Shown one piece after another: positions 18,012 through 26,012 of a stretch of 64,000 bases of DNA. Under the pieces are notes generated by a model. The model was not told the origin of the DNA and ran no database searches. It was given only the letters and a program-made list of their open reading frames with translations. The DNA is from Bacteroidia bacterium (GTDB taxonomy: Bacteria; Bacteroidota; Bacteroidia; J057), in assembly GCA_022760475.1 (NCBI GenBank), contig JALEFZ010000037.1, positions 1-64,000 on the forward strand, in the 5' to 3' direction. The position numbers and the translations under genes are program-made. How positions within the stretch are numbered: position 1 is the stretch's first letter; each line of letters begins with the position of its first letter.

Positions 18012-18914
18012 ATGACAATCAAAACACATATCGGGGGAATTCTTGTGCTGCTATTAGGACTTAGTTCCTGTACCATCACCCAGGAATTGGACTTACCAAC
18101 TGTAGAGCGCAAGCTCGCAATCAGCGGTTTGGCCTCCTTTGGAGATATCTTTGTAGATACTGCCGTGACAGGAGGCAATGACCTGTTAATCTCCAGGGTA
18201 AAAAGTTATGCCAATGAAGAACAGGATACCATCATTCAGGGAAGTATAGTTGTTAGAGGAGGTACAGAAGATATTACAATCCCTCAACTCCCCTTCAAAA
18301 GTATCTTTGGATACAATTACCGGATGGATGTGCCCTGGATTCCAGGTGAGACTTATTCCCTTGAGGTTGATTTCCCTACTTATCCTCAAGCCAATTGTAC
18401 CTTCAATGTACCTCCTAAGGTGGAGATTCTAAATCTAGACATTCAGGAAGCGATCTCTGCCTCCAATCCTGCAAGGGTAGCGTTTGAAATTACCCTCCAG
18501 GATCCAGAACCCAATGCCCCTAACTTCTTCCAACTCAACCTCAATGCCTTACATACAGATAATGAAGGCAATACCTTTTCGAACAACATCGGTTGGTTCA
18601 TCGAAGACCCCTTAATTCAGACTGGATCTCGTTATGTATCAGATGAGATTTTTGTGAATGGCCAGTATACATTCAGGCAAGAGCTGGATTTATCCTTTCT
18701 CCCTTTTGCCCCTTCATTCTGGCAAAACTGGGAGTTTACTGTACAGTCTATCAATCAGGAAAGCTTCAATTACCTGGAGGAACTCAACCTGCATACACTT
18801 GCTTTGGACAATGATCTTTTTGGCCAGCCAAAACCATTGCCTGGAAATATAGAAGGTGCCGAAGGCTTTTTCGGTGTGGTGGTAGTCAGTGCAGATACCA
18901 TTCCATGGCCCTAG
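18012..18914 (+). CDS. DUF4249 family lipoprotein
   Basis: The 300-residue lipoprotein has a lipobox LLGLSSC with Cys20. The mature domain shows features typical of DUF4249: an early ERKLAISGLASFGD segment, a two-sandwich layout and the late DNDLFGQPKPLPGNIEGAEG motif leading to FGVVVVSA. DUF4249 proteins are encoded next to TonB receptors and are thought to be surface ligand-binding partners. Spacing of 3 nt to the receptor indicates a single operon, ended by the hairpin terminator just downstream. Confidence 0.87.
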   Translation: MTIKTHIGGILVLLLGLSSCTITQELDLPTVERKLAISGLASFGDIFVDTAVTGGNDLLISRVKSYANEEQDTIIQGSIVVRGGTEDITIPQLPFKSIFGYNYRMDVPWIPGETYSLEVDFPTYPQANCTFNVPPKVEILNLDIQEAISASNPARVAFEITLQDPEPNAPNFFQLNLNALHTDNEGNTFSNNIGWFIEDPLIQTGSRYVSDEIFVNGQYTFRQELDLSFLPFAPSFWQNWEFTVQSINQESFNYLEELNLHTLALDNDLFGQPKPLPGNIEGAEGFFGVVVVSADTIPWP

Positions 18915-18930
18915 CCCTAGGTACAAACAT

Positions 18931-18965
18931 AAAAAAAGGTCAGTCCATATTGGGCTGACCTTTTT
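18931..18965. terminator. Bidirectional terminator
   Basis: AAAAAGGTCAG (18933-18943) pairs with CTGACCTTTTT (18955-18965), and the inner TCCA/TGGG nearly pairs. A and T runs flank both sides. It separates the convergent DUF4249 and coiled-coil lipoprotein genes. Confidence 0.88.
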
Positions 18966-18983
18966 GATATTTTCGGGCATTAA

Positions 18984-19634
18984 CTAGCTGCCGATTTTTC
19001 CAATTTTCTGATCGTACAATGCCTTGGACTCATCAACAGTTTCGGTAAGCTGATTCATGATGTCCTGAACACGAGATTCGATGCTGGCAAGGGATTCATT
19101 GATGTTCTGGAATTCTCCCATTGCTACAGCTACTTCAAGGGCTTTGATCACATCCTGTGCTTCGTCATATAGTTTTCGAAGGTCATCGATAGACTGCTTG
19201 GTGCGATTCAGGGTCTCGGTGTAGTCGGTACGTGTGGTACGAAGGGCGGACTCAAGTTGCCCCCTTGTTTTGGGATCGCGCAGAGAGGCTGTCTGGCGCT
19301 CCATAGCTCCAAATAAATTTTCAGCATCGGTCTTAAGCGCTCCATATTCTTTTTCAAGGTCGTTTACCTGCTTGGAAACTTTTTCCCATTTGGTATAGAC
19401 AGCTGCAAACTCTTTGTCTACATTTCTAGCGGTTTCCAAAGCTTCCTTAATTCCGGTAAGCATGGAAACTCCATCCTCAACCTTGTTGTCAGTTTCGGTT
19501 TTTACTTTTTCAAAGCTGGCAATCTGAGTACGAAACTTCTTTTTATACTTTGGAAGTTCCTCAGGGCTTTTTTGTTTACACCCCACTCCAATCAGCATGG
19601 CAGAGAGGATTAGAAGGATACTTAGGTTTTTCAT
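18984..19634 (-). CDS. Coiled-coil lipoprotein of unknown function
   Basis: This protein of about 216 residues begins with a lipoprotein signal (MKNLSILLILSAMLIGVGC, Cys19). The rest is almost wholly helical and charged, with heptad-like stretches (KVKTETDNKVEDGVSMLTGI, KLYDEAQDVIKALEVA), so an extended coiled coil is likely. I choose ATG 19634, because a start at 19697 would place 21 polar residues before the signal. No family is recognised. It is anchored in the envelope and could be a structural or tethering protein. Confidence 0.72.
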   Translation of the reverse strand: MKNLSILLILSAMLIGVGCKQKSPEELPKYKKKFRTQIASFEKVKTETDNKVEDGVSMLTGIKEALETARNVDKEFAAVYTKWEKVSKQVNDLEKEYGALKTDAENLFGAMERQTASLRDPKTRGQLESALRTTRTDYTETLNRTKQSIDDLRKLYDEAQDVIKALEVAVAMGEFQNINESLASIESRVQDIMNQLTETVDESKALYDQKIGKIGS

Positions 19635-19965
19635 TGTTATGGAGTTGGCAAATGATGTATGATATTGTTCAAGAATTCGTTTTAAATATACTGGCAAATT
19701 TTTTCCTCAACAAAAAAAGAAATAAACAATGCCTAATGGGCCGAAGGGAATGAATCCTGGGCCTTCACTCGTTCAAATTATTCTTAAGAAATTATCCACG
19801 AGCTATATTTTCGGCATAGTTTTTTCAATGGCAGCAGGGATAATAAGTCAAAAAATAGCTTACAAATTGTCAAACCCGGTTGCTTATATTTTCAGTGGTT
19901 TGGATTTGTAGTTTTCTTCAAAGTCACCTAAAGTTGTTTAGGTAGAAGATCCTTTTTTTTAGACA

Positions 19966-21372
19966 GTGAATCGCAGTATGAAGCGAATTGGTACATTGAC
20001 GCAAGGTTTTCTTACAATTCTCCTATCAGCTATCCTGGTAGGGTTAGGAGAATGGTACACTTCTGAACCTGTCATCCGTTCAGAACCACTTCCTCCATTC
20101 GTAGCTACACAGGCTCCACTTCCTGCTCCTGTGGACAGCTATTTGGCGGGCATCATCATGCATGATCCGGAAATCTGGAATACCAGCCGCAAAGAGGAAA
20201 CCGAACTAGGGCCTCCACTGGCCAGGTTCTTTGCTTCTCTCCAGCAATTGGAAATGAAGCCTGACCGGTCCAAAGTGCGCATTGCTTATTTTGGAGACTC
20301 CATGATCGAAGGTGATCGAATTACACAATCTTTGAGGAATGACCTTCAAAAAATATTTGGAGGAAATGGTGTGGGCTTTGTCCCCGTCGTATATGCCAAC
20401 TATGGAGACCGCAGGACGATATGGCACCGCTTTTCCAGCGATTGGGAAGACATGAATTTCATGAAACCCTCTCGCCCGAAATATGGACTTGGCATCTCAG
20501 GGGAGTATTTCCTAACCAGCCAACCCAGAACCGCAGGCCGTACCTGGGTTCGGTACAAGGGATCAAATGAATACAATACCACCAAGGTTTTTGAACAGGT
20601 GAGGCTGTTTTATGGTAAGAAAGCCAAGGAAAAAACCAAGCCCAGCGATTATTTTGTTGCTGTAAAAACCGAACAGGTCAAGGATACATTCTTCCTCAAT
20701 GGAAACAATGTGGTCAATGAAAAACTGATTTCTTCTGTGCCCACCAAGGAAGTCAAATTGAATTTTCGCATACCTAAGGATATGCCTGTATACGGGCTGA
20801 GTTTTGAGAGTCCCTCCGGGATTTTTGTAGACAATTTCTCTGCAAGGGGCCACAGCGGGATGAACCTCATTGAGATCCCGGGTGAAAACCTCTCCGAGTT
20901 TTCTCATCTTCTGGATTATGACCTGATTGTACTACAATTCGGGCTAAATGTAGTCTCTACCAAACGCAAAGACTTTTCCAGCTACGAAAAGGGAATGAAA
21001 AGAGTGGTAGAGCATTTCAAGAAACATGCTCCCAACTCTGCCATTCTAATGGTGAGTGTAAGCGACAAGAGTACACGCATCCAGGGATCTCTTCAGACAG
21101 ATCCTTCTGTACCACTCATCGTGAAAGCCCAGGAAAGGGTAGCCATGCAGACCAATTCTGCCTTCTTGAATCTCTACGAAAGCATGGGAGGGCGCAATTC
21201 CATGATCCAGTGGGTGAAGTCCAAGCCTTCATTGGCCAGAAATGACTACGCACACCCCAACAGGCGTGGAGCCATAAAAGTAGGAGACATTGTGAAACAT
21301 TACCTTCTACAAGAATATTCAGCGCATACTGGCAAGGAAATACTTCCCCCAGGCTCCATGGCCATCAAGTAA
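19966..21372 (+). CDS. SGNH/GDSL-like hydrolase, membrane-anchored or secreted
   Basis: The 468-residue protein starts with a hydrophobic segment (FLTILLSAILVGLGEW), then a Pro-rich linker. An SGNH-fold domain follows, with AYFGDSMIEGDR (nucleophile Ser112), LDYDLIVLQFGLN (block III Asn) and NDYAHPNRRGA (Asp and His). Families of this fold are esterases or O-acetyltransferases acting on polysaccharides or peptidoglycan. No MBOAT acetyl-donor gene is adjacent. The first codon is GTG at 19966; ATG 19978 (MKRIGTL) is an equally good start. It converges on the PLD-like gene with 7 bp between the stops. Confidence 0.8.
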   Translation: MNRSMKRIGTLTQGFLTILLSAILVGLGEWYTSEPVIRSEPLPPFVATQAPLPAPVDSYLAGIIMHDPEIWNTSRKEETELGPPLARFFASLQQLEMKPDRSKVRIAYFGDSMIEGDRITQSLRNDLQKIFGGNGVGFVPVVYANYGDRRTIWHRFSSDWEDMNFMKPSRPKYGLGISGEYFLTSQPRTAGRTWVRYKGSNEYNTTKVFEQVRLFYGKKAKEKTKPSDYFVAVKTEQVKDTFFLNGNNVVNEKLISSVPTKEVKLNFRIPKDMPVYGLSFESPSGIFVDNFSARGHSGMNLIEIPGENLSEFSHLLDYDLIVLQFGLNVVSTKRKDFSSYEKGMKRVVEHFKKHAPNSAILMVSVSDKSTRIQGSLQTDPSVPLIVKAQERVAMQTNSAFLNLYESMGGRNSMIQWVKSKPSLARNDYAHPNRRGAIKVGDIVKHYLLQEYSAHTGKEILPPGSMAIK

Positions 21373-21379
21373 TTGGTAT

Positions 21380-22060
21380 TCAAAGGTGTTCCAACCTTTT
21401 CCATAGTTTTCTAAACTCCTTTTGAAAAGGAGCAACAATTTCCGGTTGGTTGGTGATCAGGATATTTTCTTCATTGTGATTGGCAGCGGACACAGTCCAA
21501 TTGTAGCTACCTGTCAGCAGCAGGTTGTTGTCGAAGATGGCAAACTTGTGATGCATATGATTGGACGTATCGTCTAACTTGACGCTCAGTCCCCTGCTTG
21601 CCATTAAGACCACATCAGACCCCTTGTCAAAACTCTTGTCATTGTCGGAAATGATCCTGACATCTATCCCACGCTTTTCGGCAGCCTCTATCGCCCTTGA
21701 GATTCGATTATCGCTGATTGTGAATACACAAATATCCATAGAAGCTCTTGCTTCTTCAATACACTTGATAATGGCTCTTGGGCAATCGTCATCCGGCGAA
21801 AAATATACATCATACCTGAAGGCAGGAGCTCCGTCCGGCAAAAGCAACTTGACAGCCTGGCGAAGCCATTCCAGTACACGATCCGCATCCGTATCGTCCA
21901 ATTCGTCCATCGCAATGTTGAAGACCTTGCTCCGCAGGATGCCCAACTCCTTTTCGTCGAGGTTTTCCTCTTGAAGTATCTTGGCCATGGCACGGCGCTC
22001 ATCTCGGGTAAAAACGTGGTCATCAAAAGTCTGACGGAATAGATCTTCTAGGGTAGACAT
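21380..22060 (-). CDS. Phospholipase D-like (single HKD) protein
   Basis: This 226-residue protein has a single HKD motif, H170-x-K172-x4-D177, in NHMHHKFAIFDNNLLLTGSYNWT-type context. The preceding domain begins at about residue 84 (DVYFSPDDDCPRAI). Residues 1-75 form an acidic helical extension. Single-HKD proteins dimerise to form one active site; relatives include the Nuc endonuclease and mitochondrial cardiolipin hydrolase/Zucchini. There is no signal peptide, so a cytoplasmic nuclease or phosphodiesterase role is plausible. It lies 47 bp downstream of dprA on the same strand, so a shared transcript is possible. Confidence 0.82.
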   Translation of the reverse strand: MSTLEDLFRQTFDDHVFTRDERRAMAKILQEENLDEKELGILRSKVFNIAMDELDDTDADRVLEWLRQAVKLLLPDGAPAFRYDVYFSPDDDCPRAIIKCIEEARASMDICVFTISDNRISRAIEAAEKRGIDVRIISDNDKSFDKGSDVVLMASRGLSVKLDDTSNHMHHKFAIFDNNLLLTGSYNWTVSAANHNEENILITNQPEIVAPFQKEFRKLWKRLEHL

Positions 22061-22107
22061 GTTTCGGCTATTTGTGTATTCCCTAATTTAATCGAACAAA
22101 TTAAATA

Positions 22108-23220
22108 TTACATCATTCGCCTGTACCTCTTGCCAGGCATTTGTCGAATAATCCCTTTAAACTCCAAAGCCAACAATGAAGCAGAAAGCCTGGAAAAAGG
22201 AATGCCTGTCTTGATGCTGAGCTGGTCTATCAACTCTTCCCCATTGTTCAGAACATTGATAATCTTCAGTTCAAGGTCGTTTAGGTTGGGAGGCACCTTC
22301 TCAAAAAGCGATAATTGGCTGACTTTTTTGCTATGGTGGCTCCAACTGATTTCAAGATCTTGCAGTACTTCTTCAGGACTGGAAACCAGCTTAGCCAGGT
22401 TGTCTCTAATCAGGGCATTACAACCCACCGAAAAAGGATCTCCAAGGCGACCAGGAATGGCATAGACCTCTCTGTTTTGGTCAAAAGCATATCTCGCCGT
22501 AATGAGTGCACCTCCACTTTCTCCTGCCTCTATGACTACTACGGCACGAGACATACCCGATATGATTCGATTCCTAGCCGGGAAATGAGGGGCATCAGGC
22601 TTGGTTCCGGTAAAATACTCCGTCAACAGAGCTCCCTGCTCTATGATCCTCGCCGCCTGAGATGCATGGCTCCAAGGATAGATGCTATCCAATCCATGCG
22701 CCAGTACGGCTGTGGTCTTACCTCCCGAACTTAAGACCGCTTTGTGGGCACAGATATCAATCCCGTAAGCCAGTCCGCTGATTACATTAATGCCTTGTGC
22801 TGAAAAAAAATCGGCAAACTTTCGAGCAAGTTCCTTGCCGTAAGGTGTAGCCCTACGGGTTCCTACGATGGCTATTCCTACAAAATCATTGAGTTTCAAC
22901 TCTCCACGCTGAAACATTACCAAAGGAGCATCGTGGATATATTTGAGGGCTTTAGGATAGGCTTTATCCAGGTAGGACAGAATTTTTATTCCTTTTCTCT
23001 GGCAGAATTCAAGTTCTTTTTCTGCGCGGCCTTTGTCTATTTGCTTTCTCAGTATTTCGACAGTCCGTCGACCAATTCCGGGTGTCCTGAGCAGCTTTGA
23101 ATCATTGGCATTGAGGACTTCCTCGACTCCCCCACAGTGAGCAATGAGGTTTTTGATGGATACAGGCCCCAGTCCTTTGGTCAAAGCCAAGGCCAATAAG
23201 TTGAGTTTAGTTGTGCACAT
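22108..23220 (-). CDS. dprA: DNA processing protein DprA (Smf)
   Basis: The 370-residue protein has the full DprA layout. It runs from an N-terminal helix-hairpin-helix region (LLRTPGIGRRTVEILRK) to a Rossmann fold (about 110-300, VGTRRATPYG, ISGLAYGID, GESGGALITARYA, AIPGRLGDP). A C-terminal winged helix follows (about 310-368, LSIKTGIPFSRLSASLLAL). DprA loads RecA on incoming single-stranded DNA during natural transformation. The start codon lies only 6 nt after the poly-U tract of the upstream terminator. Other competence genes are not in the window. Confidence 0.95.
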   Translation of the reverse strand: MCTTKLNLLALALTKGLGPVSIKNLIAHCGGVEEVLNANDSKLLRTPGIGRRTVEILRKQIDKGRAEKELEFCQRKGIKILSYLDKAYPKALKYIHDAPLVMFQRGELKLNDFVGIAIVGTRRATPYGKELARKFADFFSAQGINVISGLAYGIDICAHKAVLSSGGKTTAVLAHGLDSIYPWSHASQAARIIEQGALLTEYFTGTKPDAPHFPARNRIISGMSRAVVVIEAGESGGALITARYAFDQNREVYAIPGRLGDPFSVGCNALIRDNLAKLVSSPEEVLQDLEISWSHHSKKVSQLSLFEKVPPNLNDLELKIINVLNNGEELIDQLSIKTGIPFSRLSASLLALEFKGIIRQMPGKRYRRMM

Positions 23221-23226
23221 ACTTAT

Positions 23227-23258
23227 AAAAAAAAGGGAGGAAAAAATTTCCCTCCCTT
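23227..23258 (-). terminator. Terminator of the sigma-factor gene, immediately before dprA
   Basis: AAGGGAGG (23233-23240) pairs with CCTCCCTT (23251-23258). The A-run at 23227-23234 is a poly-U on the minus strand. It lies between the sigma gene stop and the dprA ATG at 23220. Confidence 0.8.
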
Positions 23259-23347
23259 GTAAAGATAAGATTTTGGCGCTTCAATTTTCAGGATTACTAT
23301 CTATATCATGCTCCTATCACTATTTATTTATCAATTGCCCAAATGTC

Positions 23348-23956
23348 TTAGCTCATTACGACAGTGCGCTTCTCTGTCTCCTGCATAATGGCTTTCAATC
23401 TTTTCCTTGCTCTGGCCAGCCTCATTTTCACAGCACTCTCAGAAATACTTAGGTAATCCATCAGTTCCTTGATTGAAGAATTCTGCTGATACTTCATTTT
23501 CAGGATTTCCTTGTCCTCATGTGAAATCTGGTTCAGAGAGTGATTCAAGCAATCTTTTCTTGTTTCAAATCGGGCGTCTTCATCAGCATTATCAAACTCA
23601 GGAAGTTCTGCTCCTTCTGTAATATCAACCTTGACGTAGCGAGAATTTTTCCTGTAATGCTCTACACAGTAATTGTAAGTAATGGCGTATAACCAGGTCG
23701 AAAAACGGCTGTTCCCTTTGAATTTTCCAAGTTGAGAGTATGCCTTGATAAGGACATCCTGAACCATGTCATTGGCGATGTCTGCATCCTTCACAAAGGA
23801 CATACACTTGCGATAAACCTTATCGCTGTATCTTTTATAAATGATTCCGAAAAGTTCGGACTGAGCTTCATTCTTGATGAGCTCAATCAGTTGTTCATCA
23901 GAAAGGGTGTTTTTGTTAGGTTTCAAGTTTGCTATGTTGAGTGTGTGAATTGACAT
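23348..23956 (-). CDS. RNA polymerase sigma-70 factor, ECF subfamily
   Basis: The 202-residue ECF sigma factor has region 2 (about 22-95), with DMVQDVLIKAYSQLGKFKGN and RFSTWLYAITYNYCVEHYR. Region 4 (about 140-190) reads QISHEDKEILKMKY, then LSISESAVKMRLARARKRL, a DNA-binding helix-turn-helix. No anti-sigma gene is adjacent: the neighbours are dprA downstream and pdhB upstream, each separated by a terminator. It is probably an ECF of the free-standing Bacteroidota type; its regulon is unknown. Confidence 0.92.
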   Translation of the reverse strand: MSIHTLNIANLKPNKNTLSDEQLIELIKNEAQSELFGIIYKRYSDKVYRKCMSFVKDADIANDMVQDVLIKAYSQLGKFKGNSRFSTWLYAITYNYCVEHYRKNSRYVKVDITEGAELPEFDNADEDARFETRKDCLNHSLNQISHEDKEILKMKYQQNSSIKELMDYLSISESAVKMRLARARKRLKAIMQETEKRTVVMS

Positions 23957-24073
23957 AGTAGTAATGTTGATCTTAATGGTTTTGTGTTTGTTTCTATTGC
24001 AATTTACGAAGGTGAGGCATCAGAGTAGGATCAATTTTCACACTTTTTAGGACGTCTGATTTAAAATTTAAAC

Positions 24074-24110
24074 AAAAAAATCTCCTCTTAATCAATGATT
24101 TAAGAGGAGA
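24074..24110 (-). terminator. Terminator of pdhB
   Basis: A perfect 11-bp stem (TCTCCTCTTAA 24081-24091, TTAAGAGGAGA 24100-24110) with an A-run at 24074-24080, which is a U-run on the minus strand, lies 35 bp past the pdhB stop. Confidence 0.88.
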
Positions 24111-24144
24111 AATTGGATCAAATTCTTATCAAACTAGATGTATC

Positions 24145-25122
24145 CTAGCGATACATAACTGAGTTTACCGCTTCAATAATACGCTTAACGCTCGGTAAAT
24201 AGTAGTCTACCAAAGGTTGAGAGAACGCCACAGAAGTGTCTCTTCCGGTAACTCTAGTAACAGGTGCATCGATAAAGTCAAAAGCTCTTTTCTGGATCAT
24301 GTAAGCCAATTCACCGGAGAAAGACGCCAATGGCCAACTCTCTTCTACAACCACACATCTGTTGGTTTTCTTTACAGAGTTGATGATGGTATCATAATCA
24401 ATTGGTCTTAGGGACCTCATATCGATAACCTCAGCACTTACACCTTCTTTTTCCAATTCTGCTGCGGTTTCCAGACAAGTGTGTACCATTTTACCGAAAG
24501 TTACGATAGTTACATCGCTACCTTCTTTTTTGATATCTGCTAATCCGATTGGGATCAGGTATTCTTCTTCAGGTACCTCACCCTTCCAACCGTACATTTG
24601 CTCTGACTCCATAACCAATACAGGATTTTCATCCCTGATGGCAGTTTTAAGGAGTCCTTTGGCATCTTTGGGAGTTGAAACAGATACAACTTTTAGTCCA
24701 GGAGTATTTGCATACCAGTTTTCGAATGACTGAGAGTGAGTTGCCCCCAACTGCCCTGCAGTCTGGCTTGGTCCACGAAATACAATAGGAATATTGAATT
24801 GTCCTCCACTCATCTGATACATCTTTGCTGCATTGTTGATGATCTGATCAATGGCTACCAGAGAAAAGTTAAAGGTCATAAATTCAATGATTGGCCTTAA
24901 TCCAATCATTGCTGAACCTACACCGATACCGGCGAATCCAAGCTCGGAAATAGGGGTATCAACCACTCTTTTAGCACCAAACTCAGCCAACATCCCTTCA
25001 CTTACTTTGTAAGCACCATTATACTCAGCAACCTCTTCCCCCATGAGATAGACACTTTCGTCTCTTCTCATCTCTTCAGTCATGGCTTCGCGGATGGCTT
25101 CTCTAAATTGAATTTCTCTCAT
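24145..25122 (-). CDS. pdhB: Pyruvate dehydrogenase E1 component, beta subunit
   Basis: The 325-residue protein is a complete E1-beta. The pyrimidine-binding domain (about 1-180) contains MGEEVAEYNGAYKVSEG, VVDTPISELGFAGIGVG and RGPSQTAGQLGATHSQ. The C-terminal transketolase domain (about 195-320) has VTIVTFGKMVHTCLETA and VTRVTGRDTSVAFSQPL. With E1-alpha and thiamine diphosphate it decarboxylates pyruvate and transfers acetyl to lipoyl-E2. E1-alpha is not adjacent, a common split in Bacteroidota. The residues suit pyruvate dehydrogenase better than branched-chain dehydrogenase, but this is inferred. Confidence 0.93.
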   Translation of the reverse strand: MREIQFREAIREAMTEEMRRDESVYLMGEEVAEYNGAYKVSEGMLAEFGAKRVVDTPISELGFAGIGVGSAMIGLRPIIEFMTFNFSLVAIDQIINNAAKMYQMSGGQFNIPIVFRGPSQTAGQLGATHSQSFENWYANTPGLKVVSVSTPKDAKGLLKTAIRDENPVLVMESEQMYGWKGEVPEEEYLIPIGLADIKKEGSDVTIVTFGKMVHTCLETAAELEKEGVSAEVIDMRSLRPIDYDTIINSVKKTNRCVVVEESWPLASFSGELAYMIQKRAFDFIDAPVTRVTGRDTSVAFSQPLVDYYLPSVKRIIEAVNSVMYR

Positions 25123-25562
25123 TTTTTAATGTGTAGGCGTGTATTAAAGTAATTCTTCCGAAAATTAACTTTTTTTTCTAAAGTCGTAAAACTTCTGATC
25201 AAAATGGTCAAGAATTATGAGTGTTTGGTGAAATTTAAAATCTCAATCAACGAGGCTTTCTTCCTCAGCTTGATCATAAGCGAGAATTCTTCGATACGAA
25301 AGTCCTATGCCAATCCTGATATACGCACCCTAAAGGCCGATTTCCAACATAAAAGTATGTAAGATTACTTCATTTTGAGTATTTTTTTGTCAGAAAAAAA
25401 ATATGTCTTTGGTGTAAGTTATTTGAGCATTAAAAAGAATCGTATTAATTCAGAATTATTCTCATTGGTGAATGGTTTATTACAGAATGTTTTTTCAATT
25501 TGTATATTGAAAAATATCTGAGGGATTTGAAATACAAATTTCTACTAATCCACCTAATTTAA
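25123..25562. other. Intergenic region between pdhB and the response regulator
   Basis: This 440-bp spacer lies between divergent genes. It includes a minus-strand stretch (25243-25350) that reads like a beta-strand-rich protein end but is broken by a stop at 25330-25332. An AT-rich inverted repeat TTTTTCAAT (25491-25499)/ATTGAAAAA (25506-25514) lies 49 bp before the response regulator. No complete gene was seen. Confidence 0.4.
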
Positions 25563-26012
25563 ATGAGAAAGACTATTCAAACTGTACGCATTCTGCTCGT
25601 TGAAGATAACCCTGGTGACGTAAGGCTAACTCAGGAAGTATTGAAGGATGGAAAATACCAATACGACCTCGAAGTAGTTACAGATGGAGAAGAGGCGCTG
25701 GAGTACTTATTGAAAAGGGGAGATAAATATGCAACCGCTACCACCCCTGACATCATTTTTCTTGACTTGAACTTGCCAAGAAAAGATGGTAGAGAAGTGC
25801 TCGGAGAGATTAAGAGTCATGAAAAGATTAAGCACATACCGGTGGTGGTATTAACGACTTCGGAAGCAGGTCCCGACATTATGCACAGTTACCAGCTTCA
25901 TGCAAATTGTTATATAACCAAACCGGTTGATATAAACAGATTCAATGAGGTTATCCGAGGAATTGAAAACTTTTGGTTCAATATTGTCACACTCCCATCA
26001 TACAACCCCTAG
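25563..26012 (+). CDS. Single-domain response regulator (Rcp1/CheY-like)
   Basis: The 149-residue protein is one receiver domain. The acidic pair is in LLVEDNPGDV (E14, D15), the phosphoacceptor is D68 in IIFLDLNLPRKDG, the Thr is in VVVLTTSEAG and the Lys in CYITKPVD. The long beta4-alpha4 region and NPGDV motif are typical of Rcp1-type regulators of phytochrome-like kinases. There is no output domain, so it acts by contact with a partner. The downstream hybrid kinase overlaps its last 68 nt, so the two should be co-translated and function in one phosphorelay. Confidence 0.92.
   Translation: MRKTIQTVRILLVEDNPGDVRLTQEVLKDGKYQYDLEVVTDGEEALEYLLKRGDKYATATTPDIIFLDLNLPRKDGREVLGEIKSHEKIKHIPVVVLTTSEAGPDIMHSYQLHANCYITKPVDINRFNEVIRGIENFWFNIVTLPSYNP

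Noticed and set aside
19729-19911. 60-codon frame with one hydrophobic segment
   Set aside because: It has no ribosome-site or family signal and lies in AT-rich DNA where such frames occur by chance.
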